Below are positions 8,696 through 14,941 of a stretch of 22,925 nt of DNA, piece by piece. The stretch comes from DATEDA01 sp963789885 (GTDB lineage Bacteria > Pseudomonadota > Gammaproteobacteria > Burkholderiales > SG8-39): positions 1-22,925 of the forward strand of contig CAWBNB010000009.1 in the NCBI GenBank assembly GCA_963789885.1, read 5' to 3'. The position numbers and the translations under genes are program-made. The notes beneath the pieces are model-generated. The model was not told where the DNA came from. It did not search any database and saw only the letters and a list, made by a program, of their open reading frames with translations. Every line of letters starts with the position of its first letter. Positions within the stretch are counted from its first letter, which is position 1.

Positions 8696-8740
8696 GACCG
8701 AGCCTCCTTCATGCAGCCGGGCGGGCGCGCGGAGGCGCGT

Positions 8741-9385
8741 CTACCACTGCATATCGTCCGACCACCACGGGCCCCAGCGCTTGAGCTGCTGGCGCTGCTC
8801 CGGCGTAAGGACCTTCTCGACCCGCTCGGCCGCATCCAGCGAATTCTCGATCCGCTGCTGGCGCAACTCGCCGATCCGCTTATAAGCAGTGGAGATCGCC
8901 GAGCGGTCGGGCTTCTCGGACCCCCAGTAGGCGTCGCGGAGCTTCGCCATCTCGTCCTGCGTCTTCCCTGCGAGTTCCCAGTTCTTCTTGCGGAGCTCGT
9001 CCTGGACCTTGAGGATCTCCTTACGCTGGGTGTCAGTGAGATCGAGCGACCAGAGCGCAGGGCCCATGCCCGGGCCCATCATTCCACCGCCCGTCGTTCC
9101 AGGGCCCATCCCGCCGCCCATCATCCCCGGCCCATAGCCCTGGCCGCCCGGGCCGTATCCACCCATCATCCCCGGCCCATAGCCTTGGCCACCGGGACCA
9201 TACCCGCCCATCATCCCCGGCCCGTAACCCTGGCTGCCGGGACCGTATCCGCCCATCATTCCAGGGCCCATCCCGGGACCGGGCCCGGGAGCGGGCTTCG
9301 CCTGCTGCGCGAGCGCGGCGCCGGTCGAACCGAGAGCGAGCGCGGCCGCGACGATCGCCGGCACCAACCTGCGTTTGAGGGACAT
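8741..9385 (-). CDS. Periplasmic LTxxQ (Spy/CpxP-like) protein with Gly/Met-rich repeat region
   Basis: A 214-aa exported protein. The signal peptide is about residues 1-26 (ALAQQ). Residues 31-110 are low-complexity Gly/Pro/Met/Tyr with three near-perfect 15-residue repeats (GYGPGGQGYGPGMMG type), giving many paired methionines suited to Cu(I) binding. The C-terminal half is helical and bears two LTxxQ motifs: LTDTQ (116-120) and LTPEQ (193-197), the hallmark of Spy/CpxP/ZraP-like periplasmic chaperones and metal sensors. The ATG at 9385 is chosen because AAGGAGG lies just upstream and it gives a signal peptide; the frame is open further up but without such support. An FNR-type box lies about 64 bp before the start. 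It is likely first gene of a transcript continuing into the SHOCT protein and ATPase. Confidence 0.87.
   Translation of the reverse strand: MSLKRRLVPAIVAAALALGSTGAALAQQAKPAPGPGPGMGPGMMGGYGPGSQGYGPGMMGGYGPGGQGYGPGMMGGYGPGGQGYGPGMMGGGMGPGTTGGGMMGPGMGPALWSLDLTDTQRKEILKVQDELRKKNWELAGKTQDEMAKLRDAYWGSEKPDRSAISTAYKRIGELRQQRIENSLDAAERVEKVLTPEQRQQLKRWGPWWSDDMQW
9126..9260 (-). repeat. Three tandem 45-bp repeats inside the LTxxQ gene
   Basis: Units lie at 9126-9170, 9171-9215 and 9216-9260, each encoding a 15-residue Gly/Pro/Tyr/Met block. They differ mostly at synonymous positions, so the protein repeat is conserved while the DNA has drifted. This suggests selection on the amino-acid repeat rather than a very recent duplication. 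Confidence 0.9.
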
Positions 9386-9442
9386 GGCTACCTCCTTGCG
9401 TCTGATCGAGGTTTCATGCTCCCACGCCCGGTGCGCGTGCTT

Positions 9443-9456
9443 CTGATTTTGATCAA
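9443..9456 (-). promoter_or_regulatory. FNR/ANR/DNR-type operator candidate
   Basis: On the minus strand the sequence reads TTGATCAAAATCAG, nine of ten matches to the FNR-family consensus TTGAT-N4-ATCAA. It lies in the 130-bp gap between the CusF-like gene and the LTxxQ gene, centred about 64 bp upstream of the latter's ATG. No strong -10 is visible at the distance expected for class II activation. The intergenic position supports function, but it is a single site found by eye. Confidence 0.5.
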
Positions 9457-9515
9457 CTCGCAAGCCGATTGCGGCAACGAGCGAAGTACCTCGAGCACGC
9501 ATGTTCCCCGGCGTC

Positions 9516-9797
9516 TCATTTCTCGATCTTCGTCACCGTGTACTGACCGCCGATCTTGTCGGCCTGGAACCTGATCTTGTCGCCCGCCTTGACCTGGTCG
9601 AGCATCGCCGGGTCCTTCACCTGGAACACCATCGTCATCGCATCCATGTTCAGGTTCGGGATCGGGCCGTGCTTGATCGTGAGCTTCTTCGCCTCCTTGT
9701 CGACGCGCCGGATCTCGCCGTCGGTGAACGTCTGCGCGAGCACCGGAGCGGCGACCACGAGCGCCGCGAGAGCCAGGGAGAAAAACGTCCTTCTCAT
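9516..9797 (-). CDS. CusF-like periplasmic copper-binding protein
   Basis: A 93-aa exported protein: signal peptide 1-21 (cleavage near VLAQT) followed by a CusF-type OB-fold. CusF hands Cu(I) from the periplasm to a CusCBA-type pump. The metal-site spacing of CusF is kept: H43, M54 and M56 correspond to E. coli H36, M47 and M49, in IKHGPIPNLNMDAMTM. The tryptophan that caps the copper in E. coli CusF (W44) is Met here (M51), a variant that would give a different ligand set. It lies 10 bp after the cupredoxin gene with an AGGAG site before the ATG. No CusA/CusB pump is present in the window, so its delivery partner may be the multicopper oxidase or a pump elsewhere. Confidence 0.88.
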   Translation of the reverse strand: MRRTFFSLALAALVVAAPVLAQTFTDGEIRRVDKEAKKLTIKHGPIPNLNMDAMTMVFQVKDPAMLDQVKAGDKIRFQADKIGGQYTVTKIEK

Positions 9798-9807
9798 CGT
9801 CGGACTC

Positions 9808-10293
9808 CTATTTCGAAACGACCTTGATGCGCCCGACCATCCCGGCCTCGAAGTGGCCGGGAATCAGGCAGCCGTATTTGAACTCGCCCGCCTTCGTGAA
9901 CTGCCAGACGATCTCTTCGCTCTTGCCAGGCGCGACGTGCGCCATGAACGGCTCGTCGTGCTCCATCCCGGGATGCTTCCTCATGACCTCGGCATGGGCT
10001 TTCAGTTCCTCGAGCGTCCCGATCACCATCTCGTGCATCGTCTTGCCCGAGTTCTTCACGACGAAGCGGATGGTGTCGCCCTGCCTCACCTCGAGCAAGT
10101 CGGGCGCGAAGCGCATTCTGTCGCTCATCTCGACGCGGATCGTGCGCTTCGCCTGCCTCGGGTCGCCGGTGCGCCCGAACTCGGTCTCGACCATCGGCTG
10201 GGTCCTGGGAGCGCTTCCGCGCCCGTCGCCGTGCGCCTGCGCGGCGAACGGGACCGCGAGGACGGCAATCGCACAGAGACTAGCGATGCGCAC
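9808..10293 (-). CDS. copI: CopI-like periplasmic cupredoxin (type-1 copper protein)
   Basis: A 161-aa exported protein with a signal peptide (1-20) and a cupredoxin fold. All type-1 copper ligands are visible: H87 in TMHEM, and C142, H147 and M152 in GCLIPGHFEAGM. The domain resembles CopI, a periplasmic copper-tolerance cupredoxin described in Rubrivivax and Vibrio. An insertion rich in His, Met and Glu (HAEVMRKHPGMEHDEPFMAH) lies between the ligands and could bind extra metal. The start is GTG at 10293, overlapping the oxidase gene by 14 bp and giving a good signal peptide; translational coupling to the oxidase is likely. Assignment to the CopI family is by motif and context. Confidence 0.88.
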   Translation of the reverse strand: MRIASLCAIAVLAVPFAAQAHGDGRGSAPRTQPMVETEFGRTGDPRQAKRTIRVEMSDRMRFAPDLLEVRQGDTIRFVVKNSGKTMHEMVIGTLEELKAHAEVMRKHPGMEHDEPFMAHVAPGKSEEIVWQFTKAGEFKYGCLIPGHFEAGMVGRIKVVSK

Positions 10294-11650
10294 CGCCGCC
10301 TCCCTTTCTCACCGTCATCGCCTTCGGATCGGCGCCCGGCGCGGCAGCGCGCGCGACCGGCTGCGGCGCCCCGGTCCACTCGTACGCGAGCGTGCCGGCG
10401 GGATGCTTGTACCAGCCGGGGTCCCGGTAGTCGCCGCGGGCGAGCCCCTCGCGCACCTTGACCACGGTGAACATCCCGCCCATCTCGATCGGGCCGAACG
10501 GACCCTGACCGGTCATCATCGGCAGGGTGTTGTCCGGGAGCGGCATTTCCATCTCCCCCATGTCGGCCATGCCGCGCTCGCCCATCACCATGTAGTCCGG
10601 CACCAGGTTGCGGATCTTCGCGGCGATGCCGCGATGGTCGACGCCGATCATCGTCGGCACGTTGTGCCCCATCGCGTTCATCGTGTGGTGCGACTTGTGG
10701 CAGTGGAACGCCCAGTCGCCCGGCTCGTCGGCCTGGAATTCGAACGCCCGCATCGCCCCCACCGGTACGTCGATCGTCACCTCGGGCCACTGCGCCTCGG
10801 GCCGCACCCAGCCGCCGTCGGTGCAGGTGACGCTGAAGGCGGCGCCGTGCATGTGGATCGGATGGTTGGTCATCGTCAGGTTGCCCATGCGCACGCGCAC
10901 GCGGTCACCCTTGCGGACGACGAGGTGATCGATCCCCGGGAACACGCGGCTGTTCCAGCTCCAGAGGTTGAAGTCGAGCATCGTGTTCACCTTCGGCGTG
11001 TAGGCGCCGGGGTCGACGTCGTAGGCGTTGATCAGGAACACGAAGTCGCGATCGACGCGCATGAACTGCGGATCGCGCGGGTGCACGACGATGAAACCCA
11101 TCATCCCCATCGCCATCTGCACCATCTCGTCGGCGTGCGGGTGGTACATGAACGTACCCGATTTCTTCATCACGAACTCGTACACGTAGGTCTTGCCGAC
11201 CGGGATCTGCTTCTGTGTCAGGCCGCCCACCCCGTCCATGCCCGATGGCAGCAGGACGCCGTGCCAGTGGATCGTGGTGTGCTCCGGCAGGCGGTTCGTG
11301 ACGAAGATGCGGAGCCGGTCGCCCTCGACGCATTCGATCGTCGGTCCCGGCGACTGGCCGTTGTAGCCCCAGAGGTTCGCCTTCATGCCGGGCGCGAGCT
11401 CGCGCACGACCGGCTCGGCGACGAGATGGAACTCCTTCCAGCCGTCCTTCATCCGCCATGGCAGCGTCCAGCCGTTCAGCGTGACGACCGGGTTGTAGGA
11501 CCGCCCGTTCGGCGGCGCGAGGGGCGGCTGCGTCGCCGCGCTCGTCTGGCTCGGAGCCTCGGGCAGGGAGGCCGCCTGCGTGCGGCTCACCATCGCGGCA
11601 CCGAGCACCGCGGCACCGCTGCCCTTGAGAAAACTGCGTCGCGTAGTCAT
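10280..11650 (-). CDS. Multicopper oxidase, Tat-exported, two-domain layout
   Basis: A 456-aa periplasmic copper oxidase, likely converting Cu(I) to less toxic Cu(II). The N-terminus has a Tat signal (RRSFLK, residues 4-9, then a hydrophobic stretch to about 27). The four copper signatures are HWHG (128-131), HPH (170-172), HPIHMHG (263-269) and HCHKSHHTMNAM (316-327), the last holding the type-1 ligands including the axial Met. Sites I and III are only about 135 residues apart, far less than in three-domain CueO/CopA, so this looks like a two-domain enzyme with type-1 copper in domain 2. The C-terminus adds a Met-rich stretch (about 340-395) reminiscent of the CueO/CopA copper-binding inserts. 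It follows the tolC gene by 14 bp with AAGGAAG before the ATG at 11650. Confidence 0.92.
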   Translation of the reverse strand: MTTRRSFLKGSGAAVLGAAMVSRTQAASLPEAPSQTSAATQPPLAPPNGRSYNPVVTLNGWTLPWRMKDGWKEFHLVAEPVVRELAPGMKANLWGYNGQSPGPTIECVEGDRLRIFVTNRLPEHTTIHWHGVLLPSGMDGVGGLTQKQIPVGKTYVYEFVMKKSGTFMYHPHADEMVQMAMGMMGFIVVHPRDPQFMRVDRDFVFLINAYDVDPGAYTPKVNTMLDFNLWSWNSRVFPGIDHLVVRKGDRVRVRMGNLTMTNHPIHMHGAAFSVTCTDGGWVRPEAQWPEVTIDVPVGAMRAFEFQADEPGDWAFHCHKSHHTMNAMGHNVPTMIGVDHRGIAAKIRNLVPDYMVMGERGMADMGEMEMPLPDNTLPMMTGQGPFGPIEMGGMFTVVKVREGLARGDYRDPGWYKHPAGTLAYEWTGAPQPVARAAAPGADPKAMTVRKGGGGAHR

Positions 11651-11664
11651 TGTCCTGTCTTCCT

Positions 11665-13080
11665 TCAATGGCCGGCGCGCGCGGCGGTGGCCGGAATCGC
11701 GCCCGCTCTCGCCGGGCCGGCGCGCATCCCGCCGGCGCCGTTCAGCGCCGCCTGCAGCTCGGCTTCCGCGCTCCAGAAATCGCGGAGCGCCTCGATCGCC
11801 GCGTTCACGCTGGCCACCTGCTCCCGCGCATCCGCCAGCAGCTCGAACACGCTGATCAGCATGCCGTTGTAGCGGAGCAGCTGCTCCTCGGAGATCCGCT
11901 TCCGGAGCGGCACGATCTCCTCGCGGTAGTGCCGGGCGGTCTCGTACGCGGTGCGATACGCCGAGTACGACTCGCGGACCTGCGAGCGTGCGTTGACCGC
12001 CGTTTCCGCGACCCGGTTCACCGACTGCATGTAGATCGCTTCGGCCCTGGCCACCTTCGCCCCGCCCCAGTCGAAGAGCGGGATCTCGAGCGAGAGCTCG
12101 AACCCGTTCTTCCAGGGCTCCGGGTCCTCCTTGGTGCGCGCGGGGCCGATGTCGAGCACGTTGATGAAGCGCGTCGTCTTCGTCAGCCCGAGCGACTCGG
12201 CGAGCCCCTCGCTGTCGCGCCGGGCCGCGCGGATGTCGAGGCGCTGCGCGATCGCGACCGACTCGACTTCGCCGCGCTCGGGGAGCGCGGCGGGCGGATC
12301 GGGCAGGCGCTCCGGCAGCCGGAAGCCGACATCTTCGCCGTACAGGCCCATTAGGCGCACGAGCCGCTCGCGCTCCGCGACCGCGACCTGCCGCGCGCGC
12401 GCGAGCTGCGCCACCGTCTCGGCGTAGAACACCTGTTCGCGCACCTGCGTCAGCCTCGGGAAGTTGCCCGCCCGCGCCATGCGGCGAGCAAGCTCGGCGC
12501 TCGTCTCCGCGGTCTCCTTCACCTGCTCCATGTACCGCACCGTTTCCTCGGCGGCGACCGCGCCGACCCAGGCCTTCCGGGCCTCGATCGCGACGTCGAG
12601 CGCGCTGCGTGCCGCCTCGAACTGCGCGCGCCGGAAGCGCTGGTCCTCGATCTTCATCTTGAGCGGCATCGTGATGAGATCGAAGATCGGGAACATCAGC
12701 GCCCACTCGATCTTCCGCTCGCCGCCCTGCGTCGTTCGCAGGTACGAGAACCGCGGGTTGCCGATGCGGCCCGCCTGGACGACGTCGGCCTCCGCGATGC
12801 CGAGGTCGGCGTAGGCGGCCTGCAGGCCCGGGTTGTTGAGGAGCGCGATCTGCACTGCGTCGTCGGCGCTGAGCGGACGCGCGAGCAGTTGCCGGACCGT
12901 CGCGGTCGCCGACTGTGCGTCCTCGTCGGTGCGCTGCCAGCTCACGTTCTGCCCGATGCGCTCGGACGCGAGCTTGCGCACCTCGTCGAACCCGCCATCG
13001 GGCGAGAACGTCGTGCACCCGGCGAAAAAGGCGGCAACCGCGATCGCGGCAAACCGCGGCGCGCGACGCTCAATGCCCAT
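11665..13080 (-). CDS. TolC-family outer-membrane efflux lipoprotein
   Basis: A 471-aa outer-membrane factor. The signal peptide ends in a lipobox (FAGC, lipidation at C22), as in CusC/NodT-type channels. Two OEP-type repeats follow, with helical coiled-coil stretches (for example around LARARQVAVAERERLVRLMG and EEQLLRYNGMLISVFELLADAREQVASV). Such proteins form a trimeric outer-membrane tunnel for RND or MFS pumps. ATG at 13080 is preferred because GGGAGGG lies upstream and it yields the lipobox; the frame is open to 13413 but the upstream part belongs to a separate small gene. No membrane-fusion or RND protein is encoded nearby, so it may pair with a pump elsewhere or take the place CopB has in cop/pco clusters. 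Confidence 0.9.
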   Translation of the reverse strand: MGIERRAPRFAAIAVAAFFAGCTTFSPDGGFDEVRKLASERIGQNVSWQRTDEDAQSATATVRQLLARPLSADDAVQIALLNNPGLQAAYADLGIAEADVVQAGRIGNPRFSYLRTTQGGERKIEWALMFPIFDLITMPLKMKIEDQRFRRAQFEAARSALDVAIEARKAWVGAVAAEETVRYMEQVKETAETSAELARRMARAGNFPRLTQVREQVFYAETVAQLARARQVAVAERERLVRLMGLYGEDVGFRLPERLPDPPAALPERGEVESVAIAQRLDIRAARRDSEGLAESLGLTKTTRFINVLDIGPARTKEDPEPWKNGFELSLEIPLFDWGGAKVARAEAIYMQSVNRVAETAVNARSQVRESYSAYRTAYETARHYREEIVPLRKRISEEQLLRYNGMLISVFELLADAREQVASVNAAIEALRDFWSAEAELQAALNGAGGMRAGPARAGAIPATAARAGH

Positions 13081-13413
13081 GGGTGCGCCCTCCCGGAGCA
13101 TCGGTGCTGCGCACGGGATCGGCCGCGTGCCCGGCCGAGGGTTGCTGGACCGCCGGCTTCGGCCTCGTCCCTCATGTGGCCGGATGTGCCCGCCCAGGCG
13201 GCCGACCTCGTCGTTCACTTCGCGCCAGGGCGCTTGTGGCTCGTCGAGGAACGGTCGGTAGCCTGAGAACGCGGACGGCGGCGCGGTCGGCGCCGTCTTG
13301 ACGGCAGGATCATCGGGCCGGGGGCGCGGCTGCGCGACCGCCGAGGGCGGCTGCGCGACCGCCGCAGCGGCGAGCGCCAGCGCCGTCGCGGCGGCGAATG
13401 CTCTGATCGACAT
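13070..13413 (-). CDS. Small secreted protein upstream of tolC (probable frameshift)
   Basis: A short exported protein of about 114 aa. A signal peptide (1-27, Ala-rich) is followed by a Pro-rich segment and then SGYRPFLDEP...WREVNDEVGRLGG, a pattern I associate with small proteins encoded before tolC in copper clusters; no function is known to me. As written, the frame runs straight into the tolC frame, giving one 582-aa ORF, but after GRLGG the translation becomes Arg/Ser-rich filler. A neighbouring frame from about 13185 on reads KPAVQQPSAGHAADPVRSTD and ends THGH at a TGA (13070-13072) overlapping the tolC ATG, which looks like the authentic end. One indel near 13175-13190 would explain this. 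The identity of the exact C-terminus is uncertain. Confidence 0.6.
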
Positions 13414-13482
13414 CGAAGGCCTCGTTCGAGCGTGCGCCGCCCGCGCGCGGGCGCACGCGGGAGACGCGGAAATACGAGTGAA

Positions 13483-13502
13483 GACGCCGCGGGGGCGGCG
13501 TC
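13483..13502 (-). terminator. GC hairpin after the CzcI-like gene
   Basis: GACGCCGC pairs with GCGGCGTC (8-bp stem, 4-nt loop), starting 8 bases after the stop of the CzcI-like gene. On the minus strand it is followed by TTCACTCGTATTT, a weak T-rich context. It may terminate or attenuate transcription before the tolC-oxidase genes. Confidence 0.4.
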
Positions 13503-13509
13503 GGCTGCG

Positions 13510-13870
13510 CTAGACGAGGCGCGCGAGCGGCGGCGGCTGCGGCTGCTCGGGGATGAAGAAATCGGGGTGGAAGAACGGCGTCGGATCGACGCCCGACGCG
13601 GGCGTCACCGCGGCCGTCGAGAGCGACAGCAACGCGGCGGAGTAGAAGTGATGACAGCAGCCGTGCGGACCGGGCGGCGATGTGCCTTCATGGTCGTGCC
13701 CGTCGTCGCCGTGCTCATGGTCGGCGTGGTGCGAGTGCGCTGCCCGCGTGTCCGTGCACCGCACCCGGATCGACCTCGCACAGGAACGCGAGCGCAGGCA
13801 GCGCAGCCGCCTGCAGCGGCAGCCACGCGAGTAGCACCAGGATCACGAGCTTGCGGAGCGCGCGGTTCAT
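13510..13870 (-). CDS. CzcI-like His-rich secreted protein (one-base frameshift)
   Basis: Two overlapping frames join into one protein of about 119 aa. The first (from ATG 13870) gives MNRALRKLVILVLLAWLPLQ, a signal peptide, then ALAFLCEVDPGAVHGH; it then shifts into SHHADHEHGDDGHDHEG, GCCHHFYSAALL and the C-terminus FFIPEQPQPPPLARLV. Removing one G of the GGG run near 13742-13746 fuses them as HGHAAAHSHHADHEH, so a homopolymer error is the simplest reading. The layout (signal peptide, Cys, His/Asp-rich linker, CCHH, Pro-rich tail) resembles CzcI-type small periplasmic proteins encoded at the head of heavy-metal operons. It probably binds metal in the periplasm. The -10-like TATACT sits just 10 bases before the ATG. 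Confidence 0.68.
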
Positions 13871-13880
13871 TTGCGGCGCG

Positions 13881-13886
13881 AGTATA
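13881..13886 (-). promoter_or_regulatory. Candidate -10 element for the CzcI-like gene
   Basis: The minus strand reads TATACT here, five of six matches to the sigma-70 -10 box, 10 bases before the ATG at 13870. This would give a leader of only about 3-4 bases. The -35 position falls within the perfect hairpin at 13891-13921, and no good TTGACA is present. Confidence 0.3.
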
Positions 13887-13890
13887 CGCG

Positions 13891-13921
13891 TGGCCTCCCC
13901 GGCCGTCAGCCGGGGAGGCCA
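13891..13921 (-). terminator. Perfect 13-bp stem hairpin between two small secreted-protein genes
   Basis: TGGCCTCCCCGGC and GCCGGGGAGGCCA form a perfect 13-bp stem with a 5-nt loop. It begins 28 bases after the stop of the 97-aa gene, so it may be that gene's terminator, though there is no T-tract. It also covers the -35 region of the next gene, so it may act as an operator instead. Confidence 0.45.
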
Positions 13922-13948
13922 CATGCTAGCAATTCGCCGCGCCGTCGC

Positions 13949-14242
13949 TCAAAAGAAGAACCTGAATCCGATGTCCACCTGGTTGAACGGCCACGGGCGC
14001 GGCGCGGGGGGCGGAACCGGGACGTACACCGGGCGCGCCACTATCCGCGGCGGCGGCGGGTAGTAGACGACCGGCGGCTGATAGTGCTTGGAGTACTGCT
14101 TGGGCTTCGGTTGGTAGTAGTACGGCCCGTGGCGCTCGTAGCCGGTCCAGCCACGGTGGCCGTCGTTGTCGTGCGCCGAGGCCGCGAGCGGCAGAGCGAT
14201 CAGGATCGAGGCGGCGGCAAGGCCAGTCAGGGTTCGTTTCAT
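13949..14242 (-). CDS. Small secreted Tyr/Pro-rich protein
   Basis: A 97-aa exported protein with a clean signal peptide (1-23, ending ASAHD). The mature part is rich in Tyr, Pro, His and Lys (HGPYYYQPKPKQYSKHYQPP, VVYYPPPP, VYVPVPPPAPRP) and ends in an alternating hydrophobic tail VDIGFRFFF with a terminal Phe, similar to the last strand of outer-membrane beta-barrels. I do not recognise a named family. It starts 156 bp from the CueR promoter, divergently, and has AGGAG about nine bases before the ATG. It is the first gene of the leftward arm. A metal link is only positional; the Tyr/His content could bind copper. Confidence 0.72.
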   Translation of the reverse strand: MKRTLTGLAAASILIALPLAASAHDNDGHRGWTGYERHGPYYYQPKPKQYSKHYQPPVVYYPPPPRIVARPVYVPVPPPAPRPWPFNQVDIGFRFFF

Positions 14243-14397
14243 CGCAAGTCTCCTCTCAACGAGACGGCGCCAGATTAGCCGGCAGTTGTAAGCCTGGTTT
14301 TGCGGCCCGCGACCCCGATGTAATCCTTTGTGTCTTCACGTCCTTTATTTCCTCATTTGTCGCCCGGGCGACACCGGCGGGCGCCGGCAAAGGGCGC

Positions 14398-14428
14398 TTG
14401 ACCTTCCCATAATGGTAAGGTTTAGGAT
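14398..14428 (+). promoter_or_regulatory. CueR-type (MerR-family) promoter/operator
   Basis: TTGACC (14398-14403) as -35 and TAGGAT (14423-14428) as -10 are separated by 19 bases, the overlong spacer typical of MerR-family promoters. The spacer holds the dyad ACCTT...AAGGT within ACCTTCCCATAATGGTAAGGT, close to the CueR/HmrR operator. The first codon of the DUF4396 gene follows 30 bases on and cueR is the second gene, so this promoter very likely controls its own regulator and the genes after it. Confidence 0.88.
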
Positions 14429-14458
14429 GCGGGGGTCTACCTGGTCACGGAAACGCTA

Positions 14459-14932
14459 ATGCAAGCCCATTCGCACCACTCTCATCACGCGCCCGCCGCG
14501 TCGCTGGACCGCATCGCCCTCGCGGCAACGCTGCACTGCCTGGCCGGGTGCGCAATCGGCGAAGTGCTCGGCATGGTGATCGGCACGGCGCTCGGCTGGG
14601 GAAATCTCGCGACGATCGTCCTGGCGATCGCGCTCGCGTTCGCATCGGGGTACGTCTTCACCATGGTCCCGCTCGTCCGCTCCGGGATCGCCGTCCGCGC
14701 CGCGGCGCGCATCGCGCTCGCGGCCGACACCGTGTCGATCACGATCATGGAGATCGTGGACAATCTGGTCATGCTCGCGATCCCGGGGGCGATGGCGGCG
14801 ACGCTCGACACCCCGCTCTTCTGGGGAAGCCTCGCGGTGTCGCTTGCGATCGCCGGCGTCGCGGCCTATCCGGTGAACCGCTGGCTGATCGCGCACGGCC
14901 GCGGCCATGCGCTCGCCCACGCCCACCACTAG
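14459..14932 (+). CDS. DUF4396 family membrane protein
   Basis: A 157-aa integral membrane protein with a histidine-rich N-terminus (HSHHSHH, residues 4-10) and His-rich C-terminus (GHALAHAHH). About four membrane segments follow. The first contains LHCLAGCAIGEVLGM (C27, C31, E35), the signature I associate with DUF4396; a later one has ADTVSITIMEIVDNLVM with acidic residues inside the membrane. The Cys/His pattern suggests a copper-binding or copper-transport role, but the family has no established function that I know of. It is the first gene after the CueR promoter and 9 bp before cueR, so it should be copper-induced. Confidence 0.8.
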   Translation: MQAHSHHSHHAPAASLDRIALAATLHCLAGCAIGEVLGMVIGTALGWGNLATIVLAIALAFASGYVFTMVPLVRSGIAVRAAARIALAADTVSITIMEIVDNLVMLAIPGAMAATLDTPLFWGSLAVSLAIAGVAAYPVNRWLIAHGRGHALAHAHH

Positions 14933-14941
14933 GGATCGGCC

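Noticed and set aside
9126..9260. CRISPR-like tandem repeats
   Set aside because: The 45-bp units are contiguous without spacers and encode a peptide repeat in a well-supported gene.
10280..13018. Minus-strand 912-aa frame joining tolC DNA to the oxidase
   Set aside because: Only the part from 11650 is the oxidase with its Tat signal; the upstream part is an off-frame reading of tolC.
13331..13363. Short direct repeat of about 18 bp in the start of the small secreted-protein gene
   Set aside because: It encodes an Ala/Pro/Val-rich stretch of a signal-peptide region; ordinary low-complexity coding DNA.
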